Source of the DNA: Conexibacter arvalis
Lineage (GTDB): Bacteria; Actinomycetota; Thermoleophilia; Solirubrobacterales; Solirubrobacteraceae
NCBI RefSeq assembly: GCF_014199525.1
Contig: NZ_JACHNU010000001.1
Location: 1,280,182-1,344,181 of the forward strand
Length of the DNA: 64,000 nt
Direction: 5' to 3'
In this document: one piece after another, positions 17,201-25,519 of the stretch
How positions within the stretch are numbered: the first letter of the stretch is position 1
Layout of the letters: each line of letters starts with the position of its first letter
Notes under the pieces: generated by a model
Seen by the model: only the letters and a program-made list of their open reading frames with translations
What the model was told of the DNA's origin: nothing
The model's database searches: none
Translations under genes and position numbers: made by a program

Positions 17201-18400
17201 ATGGACGACGCCACGACGCTCGAACGGCTCGCGGACCTGCTCGTCGGCTTCGGGGCGAACGTCCAGGAGGGGCAGATCGTCGCGGTCAGCTCGGAGATCG
17301 GCAAGGAGCCGCTGACGCGCGCGATCGCCGCCAGCGCCTACCGCCACGGCGCGACCTTCGTCGACGTCGCGTACGCCGACCCGTACGTCCGCCGCGCTCG
17401 GATCGAGCACGGCAGCGACGCCGCGCTCGGCACCGTTCCGTCGTGGTACGGCGAGCGGATCCTGAGACTGGGCGAGCAGCGCTGCGCGCGGATCGCGCTG
17501 ACCGGTCCGGTCGCGCCGGGGCTGCTGGAGGACCTCGACCCGGGGCGGGTCGGGCGCGACAGATCGCAGGCGCTGCGCGAGGCCGGCAAGGTCATCAACG
17601 ACCGGACGACCAACTGGACGATCGGGCCGTGCCCGACGCCGGGGTGGGCGACGCTGGTCCATCCCGAGCTGGAGCCCGACGCGGCGCTCGCGAAGCTGTG
17701 GGAGGAGATCGTCCACGTCTGCCGGCTCGACGAGGACGATCCGGTCGCGGCCTGGAGAGCGCGGATGGCGACGCTGGTCGGCGTCGCCCAGCGGCTGACG
17801 GACGCGCGCTTCGACGCGCTGCGCTTCGAGGGGCCGGGGACCGATCTGACCGTCGGCCTGCTGCCGAGCTCGAGCTGGATCAGCGCGGCGTTCGAGACGG
17901 TCGACGGGATCGCCCACGCGCCGAACCTGCCCTCCGAGGAGGTCTTCACGACGCCCGACCCGCTGCGGACCGAGGGCACCGTGCGCGCGACCAAGCCGCT
18001 GCTGGTCGGCGGCGCGACGATCAAGGGGCTGACGGTCCGGTTCGAGGGCGGGCGCGCGGTCGCGATCGACGCCGAGCAGGGCGCCGACACGCTGCGCGAG
18101 CTGACGCGCCACGACGAAGGCGGCGCCCGCCTCGGCGAGGTCGCGCTGGTCGACCGCGAGGGGCGGATCGGCCCGCTCGGCACCGTCTTCTACGACACGC
18201 TGCTCGACGAGAACGCGGCCAGCCACGTCGCGCTCGGCCGCGGCTTCGACTTCGCCGTCGAGGAGGGTGACCTCGAGCGCGTCAACGACAGCCTCGTCCA
18301 CATCGATTTCATGATCGGCGGCGACGACGTCGACGTCACGGGCGTGACCGCCGACGGCGCGCGCGTCCCGGTGTTGCGCGGCGGCGCCTGGCAGCTGTGA
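17201..18400 (+). CDS. aminopeptidase, M29 family
   Basis: 399 residues, the usual length for AmpS/PepS/aminopeptidase T (M29), cytoplasmic dizinc or dicobalt exopeptidases. Expected metal ligands are recognisable: glutamates in NLPSEEVFTTP, the histidine of LTRHDEGG, the SHVALGRGFD histidine and the HIDFMIGGDD aspartate near the C terminus. It removes N-terminal residues from peptides. No signal peptide. A tRNA-Ser gene follows. Confidence 0.9.
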   Translation: MDDATTLERLADLLVGFGANVQEGQIVAVSSEIGKEPLTRAIAASAYRHGATFVDVAYADPYVRRARIEHGSDAALGTVPSWYGERILRLGEQRCARIALTGPVAPGLLEDLDPGRVGRDRSQALREAGKVINDRTTNWTIGPCPTPGWATLVHPELEPDAALAKLWEEIVHVCRLDEDDPVAAWRARMATLVGVAQRLTDARFDALRFEGPGTDLTVGLLPSSSWISAAFETVDGIAHAPNLPSEEVFTTPDPLRTEGTVRATKPLLVGGATIKGLTVRFEGGRAVAIDAEQGADTLRELTRHDEGGARLGEVALVDREGRIGPLGTVFYDTLLDENAASHVALGRGFDFAVEEGDLERVNDSLVHIDFMIGGDDVDVTGVTADGARVPVLRGGAWQL

Positions 18401-18508
18401 GCCTTGGGCCCGTCGCGCCGCTCGCGCTCGCCCGCCGGTCCTCGTTCCACGCGCATCGCCGAGCGCGGCGAGCGCAGGGCCTGTACCCTTCCCTGGCCGC
18501 ACATGCAC

Positions 18509-18598
18509 GGAGAGGTGCCGGAGCGGTTGAACGGGCGCGACTGGAAATCGCGTAACGGGGGTCAACCTCGTTCGAGGGTTCGAATCCCTCCCTCTCCG
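18509..18598 (+). tRNA. tRNA-Ser(GGA)
   Basis: A seven-base acceptor stem (18509-18515 with 18591-18597), discriminator G, long class II variable arm, T arm at 18574-18590 and anticodon loop CTGGAAA with anticodon GGA. CCA is not encoded. Confidence 0.93.
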
Positions 18599-18600
18599 CT

Positions 18601-18945
18601 CAGCGCGTTACGGGGCGTCTCGCGTCGGAAGGCGATCTGAGGCCGCGCCCGCGGGATCCCCGAGGCGACCGCGACGGAACCGGCCGGCGCGACCGCTCGT
18701 GAGGCCGCGCCGGCGTCGGTCCGTAGGGCAGCCGCGGGCGCCCCGGTCCGCAAAGGGGAGATCGAACCAGGGCGCCCGGTCGCGGCTCGTCGGCGCGCCC
18801 GCGTGCGTCCCGCCGTGGGGGACCCGGCGGGAGCTGTGGCGGCGCCGTTCGCTCGCCTCCTGAGCGCACCGACGCCAGCGAAGCTACCTGAGATCCGGAG
18901 CGTCGCCAATGGCGATGGCGCCGGCGGCACCGGGGCCGATATCGG
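18601..18945. other. intergenic stretch without a recognisable gene
   Basis: 345 bases between tRNA-Ser and the ribbon-helix-helix gene. I see no credible coding frame. The only structure noted is a nine-base inverted repeat (18735-18743 with 18770-18778) with a 26-base loop. Confidence 0.5.
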
Positions 18946-19173
18946 TCAACGAGGGATGCGGCGCTGCAACAGCCGCTCCATCCGCTCGACCCGGACGCGC
19001 AGCTCGCCGAGCTCGCGCTCGAGCCGGTCGACCTGCGGGATCTGGGTGCTCTGCGCGAGGCGGGCGATCGTCGCCTCGCGGATGTACTGCGCGGTCGCGA
19101 TCCCGTCCCGCTCGCAGACCTCCTTGAGGTCCCGCCAGGTCTCACCGGAGAAGCGGACGGTCGTCGTGTGCAC
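18946..19173 (-). CDS. ribbon-helix-helix DNA-binding protein with coiled-coil tail
   Basis: 75 residues, GTG start. The first half has the Arc/CopG pattern: a beta strand TTTVRFSG, then two helices (WRDLKEVCERDG and TAQYIREATIARLA). The second half is a heptad-like helix (LERELGELRVRVERMERLL), likely for oligomerisation. Such proteins are often autoregulating antitoxins, but no toxin gene is adjacent. The start is supported by the leaderless-type -10 box directly upstream. Confidence 0.75.
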   Translation of the reverse strand: MHTTTVRFSGETWRDLKEVCERDGIATAQYIREATIARLAQSTQIPQVDRLERELGELRVRVERMERLLQRRIPR

Positions 19174-19179
19174 GCGCCC

Positions 19180-19185
19180 ACGCTA
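19180..19185 (-). promoter_or_regulatory. -10 box (TAGCGT), leaderless type
   Basis: On the minus strand TAGCGT ends 6 bases before the GTG of the ribbon-helix-helix gene. Confidence 0.5.
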
Positions 19186-19247
19186 GAGCGTGGATCGCGC
19201 TTTCACGAGCGAAATGGCAACCGATGGCGCCTGTCGTACGACAGACG

Positions 19248-19925
19248 CTATCGGTCGTCGCTGACCCTGCGCGAACCGGTCGACGCGGTGCCGAAGACGT
19301 GGTCCCAGAACGGCGCGCTGACGCCGTAGGCCTTGTCGTGCTCCTTGAAGTGGTGGCGCATGTGCAGCTCGTGCAGCTTGCGCGGGATCCACGCTCTCGG
19401 CTTGCGGCCGCCGGGCAGGTGGTGGACGTAGTAGTGGAGCATGTCGTAGGCGAGGTAGCCGGCCCAGAAGCCGGCCGACGCGGCGTACGCGGCCGGCGTC
19501 CCCAGCACGAGCACGAACAGCCCGAGGAACAGGGCCGCCAGCGGGATGCTGACCGACGGCGGCATCACGAGCCGCAGTGGGTCGTTCGGGTGGTCGTGGT
19601 GGACGCCGTGGATGATCCAGTGGAGCCGCGCTCCGATGCCCTGGTCGGGCTCGAAGTGGAAGACGATCCGGTGGAGCCAGTACTCCGTCAGCGTCCAGAA
19701 GAGGTAGCCGCCGACCGCGAACAGCGGGACCTCCCACCACGCCATCTCTCCGAACGAGACGACGAGCGCGACCACGATCGCCGGTCCGAAGATGAACGCC
19801 GGGACGCTCCAGTGGACGCGCGAGAGCTTGTCGAGCAGGTTCGATTCGAACATCCGCGGCGACGCTTTCAGGACCTCGGACCGTCTCATGCCGGTCAGCT
19901 CGTCGCGCGTCGGGTAGCTGGCCAT
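19248..19925 (-). CDS. sterol desaturase / fatty acid hydroxylase family protein
   Basis: 225 residues with four or so membrane spans and the histidine clusters of the di-iron hydroxylase superfamily: WLHRIVFH, HGVHHDHP, HYYVHH and ELHMRHH. The compact size and spacing resemble the catalytic part of fatty acid 2-hydroxylases (Scs7/FA2H), so hydroxylation of a membrane lipid acyl chain is a reasonable inference. AAAGGAG lies about seven bases before the ATG, so this gene, unlike its neighbours, has a classical ribosome site. Confidence 0.85.
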   Translation of the reverse strand: MASYPTRDELTGMRRSEVLKASPRMFESNLLDKLSRVHWSVPAFIFGPAIVVALVVSFGEMAWWEVPLFAVGGYLFWTLTEYWLHRIVFHFEPDQGIGARLHWIIHGVHHDHPNDPLRLVMPPSVSIPLAALFLGLFVLVLGTPAAYAASAGFWAGYLAYDMLHYYVHHLPGGRKPRAWIPRKLHELHMRHHFKEHDKAYGVSAPFWDHVFGTASTGSRRVSDDR

Positions 19926-20103
19926 CAGTCGCGCTCCTTTCGTGGTCGCCGGTCAGCTGTGCCGATGAGGGCGCCCTTACGATACTCCTCTGCCACGCGG
20001 CTCCCCCGCTTCGCGTCGGTCGGGCCGCGCAGGCGCGCGCCGGGCGAGGTTCGCTCCCGACGTCCGACGGCGAAGAATTCGCCACGGGGCGGCCGGTCGC
20101 GGG

Positions 20104-20109
20104 TAGAGT
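20104..20109 (+). promoter_or_regulatory. -10 box (TAGAGT), leaderless type
   Basis: TAGAGT ends 6 bases before the ATG at 20116. Confidence 0.5.
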
Positions 20110-20115
20110 TGGTAC

Positions 20116-20940
20116 ATGCGTGTTTTTCAACCGGTCCGCATCGTCGCGTTGGCGCTCGTCGCCGCCGGATGCGGCCTGCTCGCCCACGCAGGGGCGGCGA
20201 GCGCCAGAACCCAGGTCGCCATAACCGGCGGCGTGACCCCGACGATCACCGGCTTCCCGACCAAGCCCAAGAACGTGAAGCTGACGATCGCGGGGCGCAT
20301 GATCGGCGACGACGTCGAGGGCGTCTTCCCCGCGACGACGACGAAGATCGTCTGGTGGTTCACGCATGGCGCGCGCGTCAACGGCCGGTACTTCAGACAT
20401 TGCGACCCGCGGCGGCTCGCGGCCGCGCGCGGCAACCCGTCGGCCTGCCCGAGAGCGTCGCGGATCGGCGGCGGCTGGGTCGTCGCGACCGCGATCAGCG
20501 TCACCGCGAGAGTCAGAATCGACATCTACAACGGCAAAGGCGGGAAGTCGATGATCTTCTACTTCCAGACCCTGCGGCCGGTCGTCGTCAACGACATGCT
20601 GGTCGCGCCGTTCCAGACGCTGAAGGGTGGCAGGCACGGCTTCAAGCTGACGATGAGAATCCCCGACGGCCTGCAGGAGCTGGCGCCGGGAATGGTCACC
20701 TCCGTCAGAGAGTTCACCGCGACCGTCGGCGGCATGACGACGACCGCGCGGATCGGGAGACGACGGGAGAAGCGCGGCTTCATCGAGACGATGGCCTGCC
20801 CGCCCGGCGCGCTCGTGACGGCGAGAGGCGAGTTCAGCTTCCGCACGATCTCGCCGATCACCGTCGACTCCTACCTTGGCTGCGGGCAGGCGCCGCCGTT
20901 CCCGCCGGAGTTCCCGCGCTCGCAGCTCGGCTCCTCCTGA
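20116..20940 (+). CDS. secreted protein of unknown function
   Basis: 274 residues with an N-terminal signal sequence (basic start, hydrophobic run, cleavage after about AGAASA). The mature part is predicted beta-rich with paired cysteines, including a CPRASRIGGG motif that recalls the Cys-Pro-x-x-Ser-x-Ile-Gly blocks of the protein at the left edge, so the two may share an extracellular module. Many arginines are AGA. The last 70 bases overlap the 3' end of the convergent membrane-protein gene. Confidence 0.75.
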   Translation: MRVFQPVRIVALALVAAGCGLLAHAGAASARTQVAITGGVTPTITGFPTKPKNVKLTIAGRMIGDDVEGVFPATTTKIVWWFTHGARVNGRYFRHCDPRRLAAARGNPSACPRASRIGGGWVVATAISVTARVRIDIYNGKGGKSMIFYFQTLRPVVVNDMLVAPFQTLKGGRHGFKLTMRIPDGLQELAPGMVTSVREFTATVGGMTTTARIGRRREKRGFIETMACPPGALVTARGEFSFRTISPITVDSYLGCGQAPPFPPEFPRSQLGSS

Positions 20941-21890
20941 GCCGACGGCGTGCGGCCGGCACCCGTGAGGGCGCCGGCCGCCGCGAGCGCCGCGCCGCCG
21001 AGCAGCGCCGCGGCGACCCACGCGGTCGTCCCGTCTCCGCGGGCGTCCTCGTAGCCGGTCAGGAAGCCGAGCAGCTGGACGAGCGCGAGCAGGCCGAAGC
21101 AGCCGGCGCCGAGCCGCGGCCACCAGGTCACGCCGGTGCGCGCGAGCAGGTCGCCGGCCAGCACCGGCGTGAACGCGAGCAGCGCGAGCGCGTGGCGCGC
21201 GTACGGCGTCTCGCCGGCGGCCGCGCGCGCCGGGCCGTACAGCAGCAGCGCCGCGACCGCGGTCACGAGCGCGCCGCTCCACAGCAGGCGGCGGCCGGCG
21301 TCGTCGGTGAAGCGGTCGGCGGCGAGCACGAGCGCGAGCAGCGCGAGCGCCCAGATCACGAGCCCCAGCGGCGGCAGCCGCGAGCCGGCGCCGAAGCCGC
21401 CGACGGCGGTCGCGAGCCCGGATCCGAGCGCCTCCCACGCCTCGCCGGGCCCGCCGACGCCGGCGAGCTCAGGGGCGCCGAGCCCCAGCAGCACGGCGGC
21501 GAGCGCCGTCGCCGCGAACGTCCACGGCGCCCGCCGCTCGTCGCCTGCGATCCGCGCCGCACCTGCCAGGACGGCGATGCCGGCCGCGAAGACGAGCCCG
21601 TCGCCGCCCGCCGCGCCGCCGAGGAAGACGACGCCCGGTGTCAGCGCGACCGCGATGCCGGCGAGCGACAGCGATCCCGCCGCCGGTCGCCAGGCGAGCG
21701 CGGTCGCGAGTGCGACGGCGAGCAGCCACAGCGCGAGGTCGTCGAGCCGGTCGGCGCGCAGCGCGCCGTCGGGCGGGCGGCCGCTGAGCGGGTCGGGCTG
21801 CGCCATCGCCCACGCCAGCGCGAGCAGCCCGTAGGCGACGACGAAGAGGAGCGGCGCGAGCAGGCGCCGCGACGGCGGATCCGTGCGCAC
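20871..21890 (-). CDS. polytopic membrane protein, possibly DUF2142-like
   Basis: 339 residues from GTG 21890 with eight to nine hydrophobic spans. The segment ALTPGVVFLGGAAGGDGLVF resembles the conserved Pro/Asn-Gly-Leu region of DUF2142 glycan-associated membrane proteins; the rest is too divergent for certainty. The C-terminal 25 hydrophilic residues are encoded antisense to the end of the secreted protein gene, which suggests a lost original stop or a tolerated overlap. The start is backed by a leaderless-type -10 box rather than a ribosome site. Confidence 0.65.
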   Translation of the reverse strand: MRTDPPSRRLLAPLLFVVAYGLLALAWAMAQPDPLSGRPPDGALRADRLDDLALWLLAVALATALAWRPAAGSLSLAGIAVALTPGVVFLGGAAGGDGLVFAAGIAVLAGAARIAGDERRAPWTFAATALAAVLLGLGAPELAGVGGPGEAWEALGSGLATAVGGFGAGSRLPPLGLVIWALALLALVLAADRFTDDAGRRLLWSGALVTAVAALLLYGPARAAAGETPYARHALALLAFTPVLAGDLLARTGVTWWPRLGAGCFGLLALVQLLGFLTGYEDARGDGTTAWVAAALLGGAALAAAGALTGAGRTPSAQEEPSCERGNSGGNGGACPQPR

Positions 21891-21897
21891 GCGGCGG

Positions 21898-21903
21898 ATC
21901 GTA
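21898..21903 (-). promoter_or_regulatory. -10 box (TACGAT), leaderless type
   Basis: On the minus strand TACGAT ends 7 bases before the GTG at 21890. Confidence 0.45.
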
Positions 21904-22205
21904 GAGCGCGCGCCGCGGACGGGGCGGAGCCGGCCCCGGAGACACCGACTCCGCCGCGTCGCGCGCATCCCTCCGGCACGCCGCGGCGGAGCTCGCCGCG
22001 AGAAGGGCGAAGGGCCGGGCCTCGTTTCCGTGACCCGGCCCTTCAGAGGAGGAGATGGTCGAGATGATGCGGCAGCGCGGCGCCGCGTTCGTTGGCCGCA
22101 TGGAGAAGGTTTCGCCGCGATCGTGCTCCCGTCGGCCGCCCGGCGCGGCGCGCGGTCCGTGCTCACACGGTTCCGCAGGCGGCCGCTCGGCTCGGCGGTG
22201 CGCGC
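21904..22205. other. intergenic region with one strong hairpin
   Basis: About 300 bases between two minus-strand membrane-protein genes. Apart from the hairpin at 22009-22044 I see no gene. Short open frames here lack credible composition. Confidence 0.45.
22009..22044 (-). terminator. hairpin, probable terminator of the frameshifted gene
   Basis: Eleven-base perfect arms (22009-22019 and 22034-22044) with a 14-base loop, 160 bases beyond the stop of the minus-strand gene. No T-tract. Confidence 0.45.
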
Positions 22206-22903
22206 TCAGGCCCGCAGGGGCCGCTCGTCGGCGGCCAGCGGTGCGCGCGCGAGCAGCAGCAGCGCCAGCAGCCATGCACCCGAGCCGACCATCTCGAGCG
22301 CCTCCTCGGGAACGATCATCCACGCGTGGACCAGCACGCCGGTGCGGTCGTCCCACTGGAGGTCCTCCAGCAGCTGGGAGATCGCCACGCGCCGGCGCCG
22401 GCGAGCCACAGCAGCTTCTCGACCCGCCGGCGGAGCGTCCGCGCCAGGATCCACACCCAGGCGGCGCCGCAGACGGCGAACAGCGGCAGGTAGAGCAGCT
22501 GCCAGTCGACGGACGTCAGCTCCTCGGCGCGCTCGTGGAAGCTGAACGCCTCGTCGGCGGCCATGAACAGCGCCAGCAGCGCGAACAGCAGCAGCGGCAG
22601 CCCTCGCTGCGGTGACCGTGCGAGGCCGTTGACGACGGCGAGCGCGGCGGTTCCGAGCAGCAGCGACGCCGAGAAGACAGGAGCCGGCGTCCGCTCGGCG
22701 TCGAGGCCCCATTTCCACTGCGCCGGCTGCCCGTCGGTCAGGTCGAGCAGCACGAGCGCGACGATCCCGACGGCGATCAGCGCGCCGACGAGCTCGGGTC
22801 GCAGCGCCCGCGAGCTTCCGATCCACGCGATCGCCGCAGCAGCGCGTCGACGCGCCGACGCGGCCCGTTCCTCCTCGGCGACCGGCTGAGACACGGCGCG
22901 CAT
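22206..22903 (-). pseudogene. membrane protein gene with a frameshift
   Basis: Two frames together encode one plausible protein of about 232 residues. The first frame (start ATG 22903 or 22945) runs through several membrane spans and the motif ADEAFSFHERAEEL, and loses sense after WLAGAGAW. The second resumes with VAISQLLEDLQWDD and continues through another membrane span to a stop at 22206. The break lies near 22387-22404 in a GCCGGC-repeat tract. Adding one base would restore LAGAGGVAISQLL. It may be a real loss of function or a sequencing or assembly error in the GC-rich repeat. The DE...HE motif is typical of a conserved family of membrane proteins without known function. Confidence 0.7.
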
Positions 22904-22988
22904 CTTCGCAAATCGTTCACAACTGCGAGCCGTCTGCTGGTGCACCCGGAGGGGTGGATGCCGGACGACGAGGCGGACAGATCGCGGC

Positions 22989-24053
22989 TTACGGGTCCGG
23001 CACGCTGTCGGCCAGAGGCGCGTCCGGGCGGCGGGGAAGCTCCCCGCCGTTCCGAGCGGAGATCTCGAACGTGATCGTGCGCAACAGCTTGCTCGTGTCG
23101 CCTGCGAGATAGGCCTGCGCGACTCTCGCGAGCTCGTCGGCCGCGGAGACCGGCAGGACGTAGTCGAACACGTGGGCCAGCGCCAGCTTCGAATGCTGCG
23201 ACCACTCGCCGTCGATGACCAACACCCCGATCAGGTCGCTGTGCCGCCCCTTCCAATTGATCGCCGAGAACATCTTGTCCTTGGCGTAGAGGCTCGAGTG
23301 CCGAGCCGAGCTGCGGCGCACCTCGACGAACAGCTTCGGAGCGGTCGCATCCGGTACGACGAAGTCGGCGCGGTGGTCGTACACGACCCCCGCGAGCGCC
23401 TTGTACTCCGTCTCGCGCTGGAACGCTACGCCATGACGTCTGAAGGCCGCTTCCACCACCGCCTCGAGGAGGTAGCGGCCGAGCAGGTCGCGCGCCTGGC
23501 CCTCGAGCGTCGAGCCAAGGCGCTCGACGAGGCGCTTGGGATCGACGTCGCCCGTGAGACGCGGGAGGAGGAAGTCCACGGCACGAGCGGCGGCACGCGG
23601 CGACATGCCGGTATCGGAGATGGTCCCGACCGCCTTCCGCAGCACAGACATGCTGAACACGCCCGCGGCATGCATGTAGATCGGAAGCAGCTCCGGCTCG
23701 TCGTGGAGCACATCGGCCTCGAGCGTCGTGAACCCGTCGGAGAGCACCGCCGCGCGTCGGGCGAGCGAGAGCGCATGCGCTTGCATCTCGATGTAGAGCG
23801 GTCCGGCCACGGCCGACTGGATGTCGTGGTCGATGGCGCGTCGTCCGCTGTGGAGCGCATGGGCGGCTTGGGCGGTCTCGGGCATCTCGTGCGCTTGAAC
23901 GCCTTTGCCGCCGAGGAGGAACAACCGCCACTCCCGCTTCTCGAAGTGCGAGGGCCCGACGTCGTCGAGACCGCGCGTTGCTTCGAGCAGCTCCAGGTAG
24001 TCGCCGATCAGGCGCAGCGTGGCATCCTTGCCGAACTGGTAGAGCGTCTGCAT
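22989..24053 (-). CDS. putative PD-(D/E)XK-type restriction nuclease partner
   Basis: 354 residues. The first 195 are helical with no recognised domain. The C-terminal part (about 196-300) has the order of a PD-(D/E)XK nuclease: helix with Glu201, an Asp in DHRADFVV (Asp230), a strand KLFVEV with Glu244, then Arg246 where the classical lysine sits, and a following helix with YAKDKMFSAIN (Lys258, Lys260) that could supply the missing lysine. The start ATG overlaps the stop of the methyltransferase gene by one base (TGATG), so the two are translated together. Sampled G+C is about 60-65%, below the neighbours. Nuclease assignment is my inference from motif order, not a recognised family match. 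Confidence 0.55.
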   Translation of the reverse strand: MQTLYQFGKDATLRLIGDYLELLEATRGLDDVGPSHFEKREWRLFLLGGKGVQAHEMPETAQAAHALHSGRRAIDHDIQSAVAGPLYIEMQAHALSLARRAAVLSDGFTTLEADVLHDEPELLPIYMHAAGVFSMSVLRKAVGTISDTGMSPRAAARAVDFLLPRLTGDVDPKRLVERLGSTLEGQARDLLGRYLLEAVVEAAFRRHGVAFQRETEYKALAGVVYDHRADFVVPDATAPKLFVEVRRSSARHSSLYAKDKMFSAINWKGRHSDLIGVLVIDGEWSQHSKLALAHVFDYVLPVSAADELARVAQAYLAGDTSKLLRTITFEISARNGGELPRRPDAPLADSVPDP

Positions 24054-25306
24054 CAGCGGCGGTTCCGCGGGACGTGCGGCGCCTCTGCTCCGGTGACGGT
24101 CAGCGGATGGTGCCTGTCGACGCTGCGCCACTTCGGGATCGGAACCCTGAAGTACGCTCCGCGTTCGTCGCGAACGACCGAGCGGGCAAAGCCGTCCAAG
24201 AGCGACTGCGTGCTCTTCGCCCGGCGAAGGCGGAGATAGGCGCGGACGATCATCGGATAGCGGATGACGAGGAGTGGTTCCACGAGGAATCCCTGCGTCA
24301 TCGCCTGGGACGCGAGCTCGCCCAGCATGAACCGAGGCATCTCCTCGAGCGCCTCCGCATTCGACGCTTCGGGCAGATGGATGCGATAGCGCTTCGCCAG
24401 GGACTTCCGGTTGCTGCCGATGAAGCACCGGCGGTACTCGCCTCCGAAGGTCACGAACATCATGGCGTTGTCCTGCGCCATCTCGAGTGCCGGTCCGATC
24501 GTGTCGGCGCACGTCACGAACGGGTCGAGGTCGATCAGATCGAACTTCTCGTCGGGCCGCTCCAGGAGTCGGCGCAGCAGCGCACGTCGCGCGGTGTCGA
24601 TCTCGATCTCAACCCGGCCGGGCTCCGTGATCGCCCCGGCCAATCTGCTGGCCGTCTCGGCGTTCTCCTCGACGGCGACGAACGTCGCCTGCGGGAGCAC
24701 GTCCATGTACTGGACCGTGCTGATTCCCTCGCCGGCGTATCCGTCGAAGACGCGCTTCGCATGCGTCGCCGTCGCCTGGACGACGGCGACGTTCACGGCG
24801 CGCTTGTGGTCGGTGCAGATGGCGAACGGGTTCTTCTTCCGGTGGCCGTAGTCTCTGCGTGCTGCGTACAGGCGCTTCTCGCAGTGCTCGAAGTCGACCT
24901 CGAAGATGAGCGCGATCTTCCACGCTGGCAGCCCGGCCGCGAACAGCTCATTGGCGCACGCTTCCGCTTCAGGGGTCCAGTTCGCGGATCCAAGGCTGCG
25001 CCCCGCCTGCGTGAAGATCTCGCCGCGTTCTCTGCAGAGCTCGAGGAGCTTGAAGATGATGTCCTGCGGATTGCGGTTGAGCGCAGCGGTGATCGCGTTG
25101 AACGTCGCACCGTCGCGCCACTGTTCGAACGCCCACTCCAGCTCGTGCTCCGACCAGCGCCGGGGCTTCGTGTAGCGGCCGCGCAGCGGAACGGGCAGGG
25201 GACGGTCGCGGAAACCGTGCCGCTCCAGGATCTCCAGAAACGCCGCGTCGTGAGAGCTGGCCGCTGCACGCTCGAACAGCGCGCCCTGTGACAGGGAGTC
25301 AATCAC
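24053..25306 (-). CDS. SAM-dependent methyltransferase with two Myb-like repeats (putative modification enzyme)
   Basis: 417 residues from GTG 25306. Residues about 50-92 and 109-150 each begin with Trp-(Ser/Thr)-x-x-(x)-Glu and look like Myb/SANT or helix-turn-helix repeats, suggesting DNA binding. A Rossmann methyltransferase domain follows: SAM motif VFDGYAGEGIST (187-198), acidic end of strand 2 in VAVEEN (Glu213) and FDLIDLDPF (255-263). DLDPF resembles the Trm1 tRNA-guanine methyltransferases and is not a standard DNA-methylase motif (NPPY, DPPY, GPPC). Fusion to DNA-binding repeats and coupling to a nuclease-like gene favour a DNA modification role. Sampled lines run 58-62% G+C. Start chosen because of the -10 box upstream. 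Confidence 0.6.
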   Translation of the reverse strand: MIDSLSQGALFERAAASSHDAAFLEILERHGFRDRPLPVPLRGRYTKPRRWSEHELEWAFEQWRDGATFNAITAALNRNPQDIIFKLLELCRERGEIFTQAGRSLGSANWTPEAEACANELFAAGLPAWKIALIFEVDFEHCEKRLYAARRDYGHRKKNPFAICTDHKRAVNVAVVQATATHAKRVFDGYAGEGISTVQYMDVLPQATFVAVEENAETASRLAGAITEPGRVEIEIDTARRALLRRLLERPDEKFDLIDLDPFVTCADTIGPALEMAQDNAMMFVTFGGEYRRCFIGSNRKSLAKRYRIHLPEASNAEALEEMPRFMLGELASQAMTQGFLVEPLLVIRYPMIVRAYLRLRRAKSTQSLLDGFARSVVRDERGAYFRVPIPKWRSVDRHHPLTVTGAEAPHVPRNRR

Positions 25307-25313
25307 CCTCGGC

Positions 25314-25319
25314 AGGGTA
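25314..25319 (-). promoter_or_regulatory. -10 box (TACCCT) of the methyltransferase-nuclease operon
   Basis: On the minus strand TACCCT ends 7 bases before GTG 25306, giving a leaderless transcript. No operator repeat is evident. Confidence 0.45.
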
Positions 25320-25419
25320 TCCCCGCACACGGTCGGACGGTCTGACGGAGGAGGGAGACGGGTACGGCCGGTCTCGAACCAGCACGTCCCCGGGATCGGT
25401 CTCGCCGCAGGAACGCGAA

Positions 25420-25439
25420 AGGCCCGCCTGAGCGGGCCT
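25420..25439 (-). terminator. intrinsic terminator of tRNA-Val
   Basis: Minus-strand hairpin with eight-base arms (AGGCCCGC / GCGGGCCT) and a TCAG loop, followed by TTTC, eight bases beyond the tRNA 3' end. Confidence 0.7.
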
Positions 25440-25447
25440 CCGGAGGA

Positions 25448-25519
25448 TGGGCGCGGGTGGTTTCGAACCACCGACCTCTCGCGTGTGAAGCGAGCGCTCT
25501 CCCACTGAGCTACGCGCCC
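25448..25519 (-). tRNA. tRNA-Val(CAC)
   Basis: 72 bases, acceptor stem GGGCGCG / CGCGCCC with discriminator A, T arm around TTCGAAA, anticodon loop TTCACAC giving anticodon CAC. CCA not encoded. Confidence 0.93.

Noticed and set aside
18404-18640. 78-codon plus-strand frame
   Set aside because: It contains the whole tRNA-Ser gene, so it cannot be a normal coding sequence.
22055-22615. Plus-strand frame preceded by a good GAGGAGG site
   Set aside because: It runs antisense across the frameshifted membrane-protein gene, and its Arg/Ala-rich translation shows no fold or motif.
22900-25519. Attachment-site repeat that would mark an island at tRNA-Val
   Set aside because: I looked for a copy of the tRNA 3' end (GGTTCGAAACCACCCGCGCCC or its complement) near the far side of the methyltransferase/nuclease pair and found none; there is also no integrase.
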